From an uncultured Lachnospiraceae bacterium (GTDB lineage Bacteria > Bacillota > Clostridia > Lachnospirales > Lachnospiraceae), in NCBI GenBank assembly GCA_947626435.1, contig CANQSB010000001.1, positions 62,001-126,000 of the forward strand: a stretch of DNA of 64,000 nt. Direction: 5' to 3'. Made by a program: the position numbers and the translations under genes. How positions within the stretch are numbered: position 1 is the first letter of the stretch; the number at the start of each line of letters is the position of its first letter. The notes beneath the pieces are model-generated. The model was not told the origin of the DNA. It was given only the letters and a program-made list of their open reading frames with translations, and ran no database searches. Of this stretch, positions 27,102 to 35,932 are shown piece after piece.

Positions 27102-28637
27102 CTACAATTCAATAATCTCCATATCGCCAAACGCTTCCAATGCGGTTCGTTGGTTTTCGAGTATGCCTTTGTGGAGTCTGGTTTCTTTTAGTCTGAATAC
27201 CAGTCCCATGATTTGGATTGTGATGAGAGGGGTCATTGCTACCATGGCTACTACGCCGAAGGCGTCGGTGATGATGTTTCCTCCCATTACTTCGCAGGCG
27301 CCCATAGCAAAGGGGAGGAGGAAGGTTGCGGTCATGGGGCCTGAGGCTACGCCGCCTGAGTCGAATGCTATGGCGGTAAATATTTTGGGGACGAAAAAGC
27401 TTAGTATGATTGCGGCGGCATAGCCGGGGAGTATGAACCACATTATGGATATGCCTGTGACTACCCTGAGCATTGCTATTCCCACTGAAAACGCAACGCC
27501 GATTGAGAGGCTGAGGCCCATGGACTTGGCGGAGATTGCGCCTGATGTCATTTCCTCTACCTGGCGCGTGAGTACGAATACGGCGGGCTCGGCGAGGACT
27601 ATGAAGTAGCCTATGATCATTCCGATGGGTATGATTATCCAGTAATACGGAAGTCCCGCTATTGTCTGTCCCAGATAATTTCCTGCGGGCATAAAGCCTA
27701 CGTTTACTCCTGTTAGAAACAGCACCAGCCCTACATATGTGTAGCCTAGTCCTATTGCTATCTTTATCAGCGCTTTTTTATTTATGTCTCTGGAAACAAG
27801 CTGGAATATTCCGAAAAACAGCACGATTGGCAGCAGCGAAACCGCCATTTCTTTCATATATGTAGGAAAGCCTGACGAGAAAAGCCGCCATAGCTCCACT
27901 GTATTGTCGATAACGGGAATTGCTTCGGACACGCTCTGCGTCTGGCTTGGGTGGTAAATCATTCCGAGGAGCAGCACCGCTATAATCGGCCCTACCGAGC
28001 AAAGAGACACCAGACCGAAGCTGTCGTCTGCGGCGTGCTTATCGCTTCGTATTGAAGAAATGCCGACGCCGAGCGCCATGATAAATGGCACTGTCATAGG
28101 TCCTGTCGTGACGCCGCCTGAGTCGAATGCCACGGCGAGGAAATCAGCGGGGACAAACAGTGTCATGATAAATACTATGGCGTAAAAGACAATGAGCATA
28201 TTCGGCAGCGATACTGCAAAGAGCATGCGCAGCAAAGCAAACACGAGGAATACGCCGACGCCTGACGCTACGGCAAGTATTATTATAATATTCGGTATTG
28301 ACGGCACTTGCTGTGCCAAAACCTGCAGGTCGGGCTCTGATATGGTGATTATCATGCCCATGGAAAAGCTGATGAATGCCATTAGCGGCACGTTTTTTGT
28401 CTTTGTCATGGTCGTGCCTACGCGCTCGCCCATCTGCGTCATGGACAGCTCCACGCCGAATGAAAAAAGGAGCATTCCGATTATGAGCAGCACTGCGCCT
28501 ATTAAGAAGGTCATCAGTATGCTTGGCGAAATGGGGGCTATAGTAAAGCACAAAAGCAGCACTATCGCCAGAATCGGGAATACTGCCTTTAGGGTTTCAT
28601 TAAATTTTTCCTTTAGTTTATTTCCGCTGACATGCAC
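27102..28637 (-). CDS. DUF1538 membrane transport-like protein (internal duplication)
   Basis: Repeated signatures 'VAFDSGGVTTGPMTVPF' and 'IAFDSGGVASGPMTATF'; 'SEPDLQVLAQQV' and 'AEPAVFVLTRQV'. Confidence 0.88.
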   Translation of the reverse strand: MHVSGNKLKEKFNETLKAVFPILAIVLLLCFTIAPISPSILMTFLIGAVLLIIGMLLFSFGVELSMTQMGERVGTTMTKTKNVPLMAFISFSMGMIITISEPDLQVLAQQVPSIPNIIIILAVASGVGVFLVFALLRMLFAVSLPNMLIVFYAIVFIMTLFVPADFLAVAFDSGGVTTGPMTVPFIMALGVGISSIRSDKHAADDSFGLVSLCSVGPIIAVLLLGMIYHPSQTQSVSEAIPVIDNTVELWRLFSSGFPTYMKEMAVSLLPIVLFFGIFQLVSRDINKKALIKIAIGLGYTYVGLVLFLTGVNVGFMPAGNYLGQTIAGLPYYWIIIPIGMIIGYFIVLAEPAVFVLTRQVEEMTSGAISAKSMGLSLSIGVAFSVGIAMLRVVTGISIMWFILPGYAAAIILSFFVPKIFTAIAFDSGGVASGPMTATFLLPFAMGACEVMGGNIITDAFGVVAMVAMTPLITIQIMGLVFRLKETRLHKGILENQRTALEAFGDMEIIEL

Positions 28638-28768
28638 AATATCAAACGCCCTTCCTTATTAAATCCATATTATTATTTTATCTGGTCTTTTATGCCATTT
28701 CCAGCAAATGCCTACAGAACAGTTTGCAGAACCTGTAGCTGTCAAATTCCAGTCCGAAACATGCAATA

Positions 28769-29239
28769 CTATTCCTTTGCAGAAAGATACTCATCTAATA
28801 CGCTTTTTCCAAAACTGTCCTGCGGCACTATTCCCAATGTTTTATAAGCCCAATATATGCCTCTCTCATAGCTTCCCGTTTTCATATCTATATCGTATGA
28901 AAATTCTGTCTTAAACTTAAAACTGCAATCCAGCCAAAATGTCATTGTTTTCCATTCTGGCAGCCCCTGCCGCAAAAACTCCTGCTTTAATTCCTTAATC
29001 TGTAAATATAATTCTGACATCAAGCCTAAATATATATTTTGAGCAACGCCATACAGATCGGGAATTTTCCCTCCACGGATATACTCACCGTTTTCTTCTG
29101 TCCTAAAGTAAAACTGCGCTGTCCGATTATCTCCCAGTTCCTCTCCATATAACACCAAATCATACCACTCCACTGGTATTATACTGTTTAACTGATTGGC
29201 TATTTTCAAATAATACGGAGCAAGCATATCTTCTTTCAT
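28769..29239 (-). CDS. YezG-like (DUF600) immunity protein
   Basis: 'YYLKIANQLNSIIPVEWYDLVLYGEELGDNRTAQFYFRTEENGEY...' resembles the YezG/DUF600 family. Confidence 0.6.
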   Translation of the reverse strand: MKEDMLAPYYLKIANQLNSIIPVEWYDLVLYGEELGDNRTAQFYFRTEENGEYIRGGKIPDLYGVAQNIYLGLMSELYLQIKELKQEFLRQGLPEWKTMTFWLDCSFKFKTEFSYDIDMKTGSYERGIYWAYKTLGIVPQDSFGKSVLDEYLSAKE

Positions 29240-29300
29240 ATTAATCCTCCATTTTTGATGTACAGTATGAAAAAATTTTTTTACATTATTTTATAATACA

Positions 29301-30128
29301 TTAATTGGTTCTGCCACACCGCAGAATATCAACCGTATGCGCGCCTGCACCAATCAGGTCGCGGCGCTCGCAGACTGAAAGCTGGTATTGTATGAAAAGC
29401 TCAAATTCCTCGTCTGAAAGCCGGTTTAAAAACGGCCTGATATAATTTGCCGCTCCGTCGGGCGAAATTATCTTTATCCGCTCTAAGCCTGCCGCCGCAT
29501 TGAGCGCGTCTATGTCCTCTATGCGCACATAGTCGTAGAGCTCTTTAGGCTCTGATACTGTATGAAAATCAGGTGTCAGGCGGTTTTGGGACATACATTC
29601 AAGTATATGCCTTTCCTTAAACGCATATGTTATCACACTGTATTCGTTCATACAATACGCGACAAGGATTACGCCGCCCGGCTTTGTGACGCGCTTTGCC
29701 TCGTTTATGGCGCAAAGCTTATCCTCGGTGGAAAAAAGATGGTACATAGGACCGAAAAGGAGCGTGATGTCAAAACAGCCGCTTTCAAGCCTTTTAAGCC
29801 TGAGGGCGTTGCCCTGAAACGCCTTTACCTTGTCTGATTTTTGCTTTAGTATGCCGAGATTGTATTTCACAAGCTCTACGGCTGTCACGTCATAGCCTTC
29901 CTCCGCAAGCGCTATGCTGTAGCGGCCTGTGCCTGCGCCTATGTCCAGCACCTTGATTTCAGATTTTTCGCGTTTTACGCTTTGCCCCGCGCTGTCATCT
30001 GCGGCTTCACATTCGGCAAGATATTTATGGATATATTCCATTGAGACGCGGTATTCCACCTGTCCATGGCGCGAACCGAGGCGTTTCTCCTCGCTGAATT
30101 TGTTGTAGTATTCCTCGAGCTCTGTCAT
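29301..30128 (-). CDS. Class I SAM-dependent methyltransferase
   Basis: 'VLDIGAGTGRYSIALAEEGYDVTAVELVKYNL' and 'GCFDITLLFGPMYHL'. Confidence 0.9.
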   Translation of the reverse strand: MTELEEYYNKFSEEKRLGSRHGQVEYRVSMEYIHKYLAECEAADDSAGQSVKREKSEIKVLDIGAGTGRYSIALAEEGYDVTAVELVKYNLGILKQKSDKVKAFQGNALRLKRLESGCFDITLLFGPMYHLFSTEDKLCAINEAKRVTKPGGVILVAYCMNEYSVITYAFKERHILECMSQNRLTPDFHTVSEPKELYDYVRIEDIDALNAAAGLERIKIISPDGAANYIRPFLNRLSDEEFELFIQYQLSVCERRDLIGAGAHTVDILRCGRTN

Positions 30129-30779
30129 TTACGAGATAAGCACCTCCATCTTTTTCTGCACCCATGTGATGATAGGACCTAGGAAAAAGGCTACCGCGAT
30201 TGTGACTATGCCGACATCGCCGCCAAGTACCAGACCGCCTGCCATAAACGCCACATCCCACAACACGCGCAGCGTCTTAAAAGAAAAGCGCTTCACTCTG
30301 CTCGATATTATAAATGGCAGCGCATCGTAGGGCGAGGAGCCTAATCCCGCGCACATATACGCGGCGGCGCCCAGCAAAAATACGGCAAGCGATGGTATCA
30401 GAAGCGCATATCTTGCCACAGTACCGTCAAAGAAGCCCGCGGGCAGGATAAGCGCCCACAGCCACTTAAAGAAATCCGATATATATCCTAAAAAGAACAT
30501 GTTTCCGATAGTGCCGAAGCCGATTTTGCTAATATCGTACCTTATGACGAACATAAATGTCACGAGATGGCATAAAAGCTGGCATGTGCCAAAGCTGAAC
30601 GGCAAATAGTTGTTCACTCCCTGCGTAAGGCATGAACAGGGGTCTGTGCCGAGATTAATCGCCCGCAAAAGCGACAGTCCCAAGCCCTGCGATACCACGC
30701 CGCACAGCATCATTATCATTCTCTTTTTAAATTTGGGCGGACGCTCAAAGCATCTGAGCCTCTTTGGGTTAAAACTCAT
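30129..30779 (-). CDS. YczE/YitT-type integral membrane protein
   Basis: 'GLGLSLLRAINLGTDPCSCLTQGVN' and 'GLGSSPYDALPFIISSR' pattern. Confidence 0.75.
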   Translation of the reverse strand: MSFNPKRLRCFERPPKFKKRMIMMLCGVVSQGLGLSLLRAINLGTDPCSCLTQGVNNYLPFSFGTCQLLCHLVTFMFVIRYDISKIGFGTIGNMFFLGYISDFFKWLWALILPAGFFDGTVARYALLIPSLAVFLLGAAAYMCAGLGSSPYDALPFIISSRVKRFSFKTLRVLWDVAFMAGGLVLGGDVGIVTIAVAFFLGPIITWVQKKMEVLIS

Positions 30780-32376
30780 AGAAATTGTACTCCTTGGGTT
30801 TTGATGGTTCCGGCTGCGGTGGCTCCGGCTTTGATTCCGGCTTTTTTATCTCCTCTGCCACCTGTTCATTTTTGTGCGGCTTTTCGCTCCTTATCTCAAT
30901 AACGGGACCGCCTGTGCCGTTTATGTAGTCGCCCGTTATCGTCACCTCGCCTATATTTTCATCCTTTGGAATCTCATACATTATGTCAAGCATAAATTCC
31001 TCGATAATGGCACGCAGCGCACGCGCTCCAGTGTCACGCTCCATAGCCTTGTCCGCTATCGCAGACAACGCGCTGTCATCAAACACGAGCTTTACCTCGT
31101 CAAGCTCCAAAAGCTTCTGGTACTGCTTCAAAATAGCGTTCTTCGGCTCTTTCAGAATCTTTATATAGCTTTCCTTGGTAAGACTGTCCATAGGGCATAT
31201 AATCGGAAGACGACCTATAAACTCAGGTATCATGCCAAATTTCCTGATGTCGTCCACCGTCACCTTTTTAAGGATATTCTTCTCTTTGTCAAAAGCGTCC
31301 TTTAGTTCAGCGTTGAAGCCGATTGAGGACTGCTTCGTGAGGCGCTGCTTGATTATTTCTTCAAGGTCAGGAAAGGCTCCACCACATATAAAAAGTATGT
31401 TTCTGGTGTTTATCGTGGTGAGGGGCACCATGGCGTTTTTGCTGTTCGCGCCTACCGGCACTTCCACATCCGCGCCCTCAAGGAGCTTCAGCATCCCCTG
31501 CTGCACTGATTCGCCGCTTACGTCGCGCGAGGTCGTGTTTTTCTTTTTGGCAATCTTGTCTATCTCGTCAATAAACACTATGCCCTGCTCCGCCCTCTCC
31601 ACGTCATTGTCCGCAGCGGTGAGCAGCTTGGAAATTACCGATTCTATATCGTCGCCTATGTAACCCGCCTCTGTGAGCGACGTCGCGTCCGCTATCGCAA
31701 GAGGCACGTCGAGGAGCTTTGCGAGCGTCTTTACCATATACGTCTTGCCGCAACCCGTAGGGCCAAGCAGCAGTATGTTTGACTTCTCTATCTCTATATC
31801 GTCCATAGTGCCTGTGGCAACGCGCTTGTAGTGGTTGTAAACCGCGACTGATATCACCTTTTTGGCGTAGTCTTGTCCTACCACATAATCATCAAGCTGC
31901 GCCTTTATCTTGTGCGGCGCGGGCAGGTTGTTTATGTTAAATACCGCCTCGTCATTCTTTTCCTTCGGCTTTTTCTTTTTGAGCTTCTGGCGGTTGGGTA
32001 TGCCGCCGTCGCCCTGCAAATCGGCTATATTCACAAAGCTTATATTGGGAAAGCGCCTCTTGGGATTTTTCTCCTTGTCAAAAAAGTCCGAAGTATTGTT
32101 CAACATTCCCTGATAATCAAACTGGCTCACAGTGTCCATTGTCTTGTGCATGCAGTCAGAACATATGGAAATATGATTCGGAAGCTTAAACATCTTACCT
32201 GTCCTGCTCTCGGGACGCCTGCATATGAAGCACACATCCTCATATTCACTTTCCTTATCCGAACCATAATCTCCACCGTCCGCCTTTCCCGACGTTTTTT
32301 CTCCGCTTTCCTTATCCGTAGTTTCACTTTCGTCCATATCCATAATTTCTAAATCATCAATTCTGTTTTCCGCCAT
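30769..32376 (-). CDS. clpX: ClpX-like AAA+ unfoldase subunit
   Basis: Zinc-binding 'CFICRRP...CSDCM', Walker A 'GPTGCGKT', Walker B 'IVFIDEIDKIA', pore loop 'GYIG', IGF loop 'SSIGFNAE'. Start moved to MAENRIDD. Confidence 0.88.
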   Translation of the reverse strand: MAENRIDDLEIMDMDESETTDKESGEKTSGKADGGDYGSDKESEYEDVCFICRRPESRTGKMFKLPNHISICSDCMHKTMDTVSQFDYQGMLNNTSDFFDKEKNPKRRFPNISFVNIADLQGDGGIPNRQKLKKKKPKEKNDEAVFNINNLPAPHKIKAQLDDYVVGQDYAKKVISVAVYNHYKRVATGTMDDIEIEKSNILLLGPTGCGKTYMVKTLAKLLDVPLAIADATSLTEAGYIGDDIESVISKLLTAADNDVERAEQGIVFIDEIDKIAKKKNTTSRDVSGESVQQGMLKLLEGADVEVPVGANSKNAMVPLTTINTRNILFICGGAFPDLEEIIKQRLTKQSSIGFNAELKDAFDKEKNILKKVTVDDIRKFGMIPEFIGRLPIICPMDSLTKESYIKILKEPKNAILKQYQKLLELDEVKLVFDDSALSAIADKAMERDTGARALRAIIEEFMLDIMYEIPKDENIGEVTITGDYINGTGGPVIEIRSEKPHKNEQVAEEIKKPESKPEPPQPEPSKPKEYNFYEF

Positions 32377-32377
32377 A

Positions 32378-33934
32378 TTAATCCTCCATATCGACTTTTG
32401 AGCCAAGCGTGACGTCAAGATGTTTTTCATCGTATTCTCCATTCGCAAAGCGTTCTATAGTCACTTCCATATTCTCGCCCGCGGCATAGTATTCCAGAAG
32501 ATTTTGAAGCAGCTGCATTTTTCCTACGGGCTCTCCGTTCAGTTCCGTAATGATATCGCCTTTGGTAATGCCTGCCTTATCCGCCGCTGAATTATCCACT
32601 ATACTTTTGACAAACACGCCCTCTGGCATATCGTAAGTGCCCATTGCGTCCTCCGTCACGTCAACGCCTGATATGCCAAGAAAACCTCGCTGCGATTCTT
32701 CGACCTTTTTGCGCGTTTCAAGCTTTACAAGCTCGTCTATTACAGGCTTGGCACTTGATATGGGGATTGCGTACCCCATGCCCTCTATCACGTAATCGGC
32801 TATCTTGCTTGAATTGATGCCTATTACCTCGCCTCTGGAATTTAACAGCGCGCCGCCTGAGCTGCCCGGATTTATAGCGGCGTCCGTCTGTATAAGGCGC
32901 CCCTGTCCGTATTCGTCGTTCTCATCATATATTTCCCTGTCGAGCGCGCTTATTATGCCGGTAGTGACTGACTGCCCGTAGCCCAGCGAATTGCCTATCG
33001 CTATGGCAGGCTCGCCTACCTCAAGCTTGTCAGAGTCGCCGAGCACAGCTATGGCAATCGAATCAAGTGTATCGTCGGCTATATCGTCGAGAAACACACT
33101 TACCACAGCCAAATCGTCTTCCGGCGACGTGCCCTTTATGTATGCCGTTGCTTCACTGGAGTCAGCAAACTGCACATAAAGCCCGAGACTGTTTTCCACC
33201 ACATGATAATTCGTCGCTATGAGAAGCTCTTCGTCATTCTGTCCTATTATAATGCCTGACGCGTTTGTCTCGCCCTCTACCATCTCGTCATACCAGTAGT
33301 CGTATTCCAGAGCTTCGTTCGTAATAGACACTACGCAAGGCATAGCCGCCTTAACTACCGCAGTCACGTCGGAAACCACAGTCGACGCGGCTGCTGCGCC
33401 GGCAACTGTTCCCGCATTGTCCGTTGACCTTCTCTCGACAGCGGACGGCTTTACTACGCCGCTTTGCTCATCCATATCTGACGCCTGTGTTTCGTCGGTC
33501 TGTGATTCCTTTTCATCTTTTATTTCTTCCGATTCGGTTTCTTTTGATTTTGTTTCTTCGGATTCCGTCTCCTTTGATTCACCTGCCGTAGTCTTATCTG
33601 CAGAAGCTGTATCTGACCCGCTTGCGTCTTCCTTGTCCTTAAAGCGTTGCTTTTGCTCTATGCTATGTTCTGTCGCTTCCTCCGCCTCTTTTACTTCTTC
33701 TTCCGCTTCGCTGCGAGCCATTTCCTGTCCGTCCTGCATGGAAGCCGTTTCCTTGGCTTCATCGGATTTGCCGCTTGTCTTAAAGCCTACTATATTACCG
33801 TTTTCATCAAAGTCAACATACCTAAGCGCAACGGCAGCACCGCCTATTGAATATGTAACCATCAGCGCCGCGCCGCCGACCGCCGCAACGGCTGTGACAA
33901 AGCCTGACGGCTTTTTCTTTTTTTTATTGCCCAT
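32378..33934 (-). CDS. HtrA/DegP-type membrane serine protease with PDZ
   Basis: N-terminal TM, Lys/Glu/Ser-rich linker, 'ATNYHVV', 'DLAVV', 'INPGSSGGALLNSRGEVIGIN', C-terminal PDZ. Confidence 0.93.
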   Translation of the reverse strand: MGNKKKKKPSGFVTAVAAVGGAALMVTYSIGGAAVALRYVDFDENGNIVGFKTSGKSDEAKETASMQDGQEMARSEAEEEVKEAEEATEHSIEQKQRFKDKEDASGSDTASADKTTAGESKETESEETKSKETESEEIKDEKESQTDETQASDMDEQSGVVKPSAVERRSTDNAGTVAGAAAASTVVSDVTAVVKAAMPCVVSITNEALEYDYWYDEMVEGETNASGIIIGQNDEELLIATNYHVVENSLGLYVQFADSSEATAYIKGTSPEDDLAVVSVFLDDIADDTLDSIAIAVLGDSDKLEVGEPAIAIGNSLGYGQSVTTGIISALDREIYDENDEYGQGRLIQTDAAINPGSSGGALLNSRGEVIGINSSKIADYVIEGMGYAIPISSAKPVIDELVKLETRKKVEESQRGFLGISGVDVTEDAMGTYDMPEGVFVKSIVDNSAADKAGITKGDIITELNGEPVGKMQLLQNLLEYYAAGENMEVTIERFANGEYDEKHLDVTLGSKVDMED

Positions 33935-34010
33935 ACCAATACCTCCATCACTGTCAAAAGTGTTCCGACTATCTTAAAACAGTATATCATAAATCCATAT
34001 AATTTCAAAC

Positions 34011-34086
34011 ATTTTGCGTTACCTAATTTTGTAACCTGATTTTGTAACTTATTTTGCTGCTGATTTTGAAAATTATTTTGTAAAAA
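34011..34086. repeat. Six ATTTTG repeats, mostly 12-bp periodic, in the htrA/GGDEF divergent intergenic region
   Basis: ATTTTG begins at 34011, 34026, 34039, 34051, 34063 and 34075. Confidence 0.75.
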
Positions 34087-34164
34087 ACAGTGACGCATAT
34101 GCGCAAATGTGATAAAATGGCATTGATAAGACACTAATGTTTCAACCGCGGTGAGGTACGCATA

Positions 34165-35757
34165 ATGTTTAAATCCTTTAAGCTTAAACGCAATTATTTT
34201 ATTTTATTGGTACTTGCAGTATTCCTGTTTTTTCAAGGCATTCTCCTAAGCAACCTAAGCTCGGACATGATACAGCTTGACAAGCCCGTAAGCTTTAATT
34301 CCGGCTGGAGCTTAAAGATGGACCCTGCTGCGGATACCGTCACGATGAGCCGCGCTGTTACCGATGAAATGCTTGGAAACGTAATATGCTTCTTTACATA
34401 CGATGCCTTTGTGGACGCGTTTGTTGACGGCGAATCTATATATCACTTTGGCGAATCGCACAGCTACCTCAAAAGCCCCGGTTCATTGCGGCATATGATA
34501 GACATTCCCGAAAACAGCCTCGGCAAAACGCTTACCGTCAGGGTACAATACGCCTATAGCGGCAAATATACGACTGATATCGACATAATCCTTGGCGGCT
34601 CAGGCGGCATCATTCTGACTCTTTTAAGGCGCGAGGCGATTGATTTGTCCGTCAACCTGCTTATGCTTGTGCTCGGCATTATACTTTGCGTCATATTCGT
34701 ACTGCAGCTAAAAAACAACATTCACAGCGAAAACTGCCTGTATCTCGGGCTTTTGAGCCTGTGCTTTGTTTTTTGGACTAACAATAATCTGTTTTTCACC
34801 CAGCTTATCTTCCCCTACAGCACCGCGCAATATTTTTGCTACTACTTCTTTTTGTCCATGCTGCCGTTGCTGCTGATGTGCTATCTGGAAACTATAACGG
34901 ACGGGCTCCGTTTCAACAGGCTTTTTTGGATACATCTGGCTCTTTGCGCGGCTATCACGTTTCTGCAGCTATCGGGTATCTCGGAATTTACGGAGTCGCT
35001 GCCTGTATTTCTGATATATTCAAGCGTTGAAATGGTTATCGTCATATTGAAGCTCGTCAAAAACAGAAAAAGCCACAGAAACGCTCTGCTTGTCGGCGCT
35101 TTTATAGTTATGGTCGTGTGCATTCTCCTAAATGCCGTCCTTTATCTGTTTAACCAGACAAACGGCGTAAGCACTACCATGGCAAAGCTCGGCATAAGCA
35201 TTTATCTGATTGTCTCGATTTATGTGAGCATCAACGGCGTCGTCACGAATCTAGCAAAGGTCCAGCAGTCGGAGCTTCTGCACAAAATCGCGTTTACGGA
35301 CAGTCTTACGCAGGTCGGAAACAGGTACGCGTTTAATTACAACATAAACGAGGTGGATTTGCGCGACCTTTCGCTGTTTTCCCTCGATATAAACAATCTC
35401 AAATACTACAACGATACCTTTGGACATGCGTGTGGCGACACGCTTATCTGCGAGGCTACACAAATGCTTAACGAGGTGTTTTCAAAGCTGTACCGAACCG
35501 GCGGAGACGAGTTCATTGCGGTGGAGATAAAGAGCTCGGCAGAGCATTTGCAGTATTTGAAAAATGAACTCAGCGAGAAGATGAATGAATATAACGGCGG
35601 CGAGGGTCATGACGTCGTGGTGGAAATTGCCTGCGGATATTCCACATATAATGAGGGGGATGTCTTTTATGAGGATATCCTAAAGCGGGCGGATGCACAA
35701 ATGTACTACGATAAAGGACGAATTAAGATGGCCTCCAAGATAAAATCGGTGAGGTAG
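34165..35757 (+). CDS. Membrane diguanylate cyclase (extracellular sensor, ~7 TM, GGDEF)
   Basis: N-terminal TM, extracytoplasmic region, ~7 TM helices, 'FTDSLTQVGNRYAF...LDINNLKYYNDTFGHACGD...LYRTGGDEFIAVE'. Confidence 0.9.
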   Translation: MFKSFKLKRNYFILLVLAVFLFFQGILLSNLSSDMIQLDKPVSFNSGWSLKMDPAADTVTMSRAVTDEMLGNVICFFTYDAFVDAFVDGESIYHFGESHSYLKSPGSLRHMIDIPENSLGKTLTVRVQYAYSGKYTTDIDIILGGSGGIILTLLRREAIDLSVNLLMLVLGIILCVIFVLQLKNNIHSENCLYLGLLSLCFVFWTNNNLFFTQLIFPYSTAQYFCYYFFLSMLPLLLMCYLETITDGLRFNRLFWIHLALCAAITFLQLSGISEFTESLPVFLIYSSVEMVIVILKLVKNRKSHRNALLVGAFIVMVVCILLNAVLYLFNQTNGVSTTMAKLGISIYLIVSIYVSINGVVTNLAKVQQSELLHKIAFTDSLTQVGNRYAFNYNINEVDLRDLSLFSLDINNLKYYNDTFGHACGDTLICEATQMLNEVFSKLYRTGGDEFIAVEIKSSAEHLQYLKNELSEKMNEYNGGEGHDVVVEIACGYSTYNEGDVFYEDILKRADAQMYYDKGRIKMASKIKSVR

Positions 35758-35871
35758 CATAAAGTATAAGCGCACGCAAAAGTACAGCGAACTATGAAAA
35801 AAGCTGTGTTTTTTATGTGCGCTTTACATTTTATAAGCTCAACTTAATCAGTGGTGCTTTTCAAGAGCCTG

Positions 35872-35904
35872 AGCAGGGAGCATGATGCGTCCCTGCTTGT
35901 TTTT
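35872..35904 (+). terminator. Rho-independent terminator of the GGDEF gene
   Basis: AGCAGGGA-GCATGATGCG-TCCCTGCT followed by TGTTTTT. Confidence 0.8.
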
Positions 35905-35932
35905 AACTGTCTTAATATTTCCGTATTATCTA

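Noticed and set aside
33480-33660. Ser/Glu/Lys/Thr repeats in the HtrA linker
   Set aside because: Low-complexity linkers between the TM and protease domain are common in Firmicutes HtrA; not unusual enough.
34087-34164. Possible c-di-GMP riboswitch before the GGDEF gene
   Set aside because: Some GACGCA-like sequence but no GEMM core or paired stems could be recognised.
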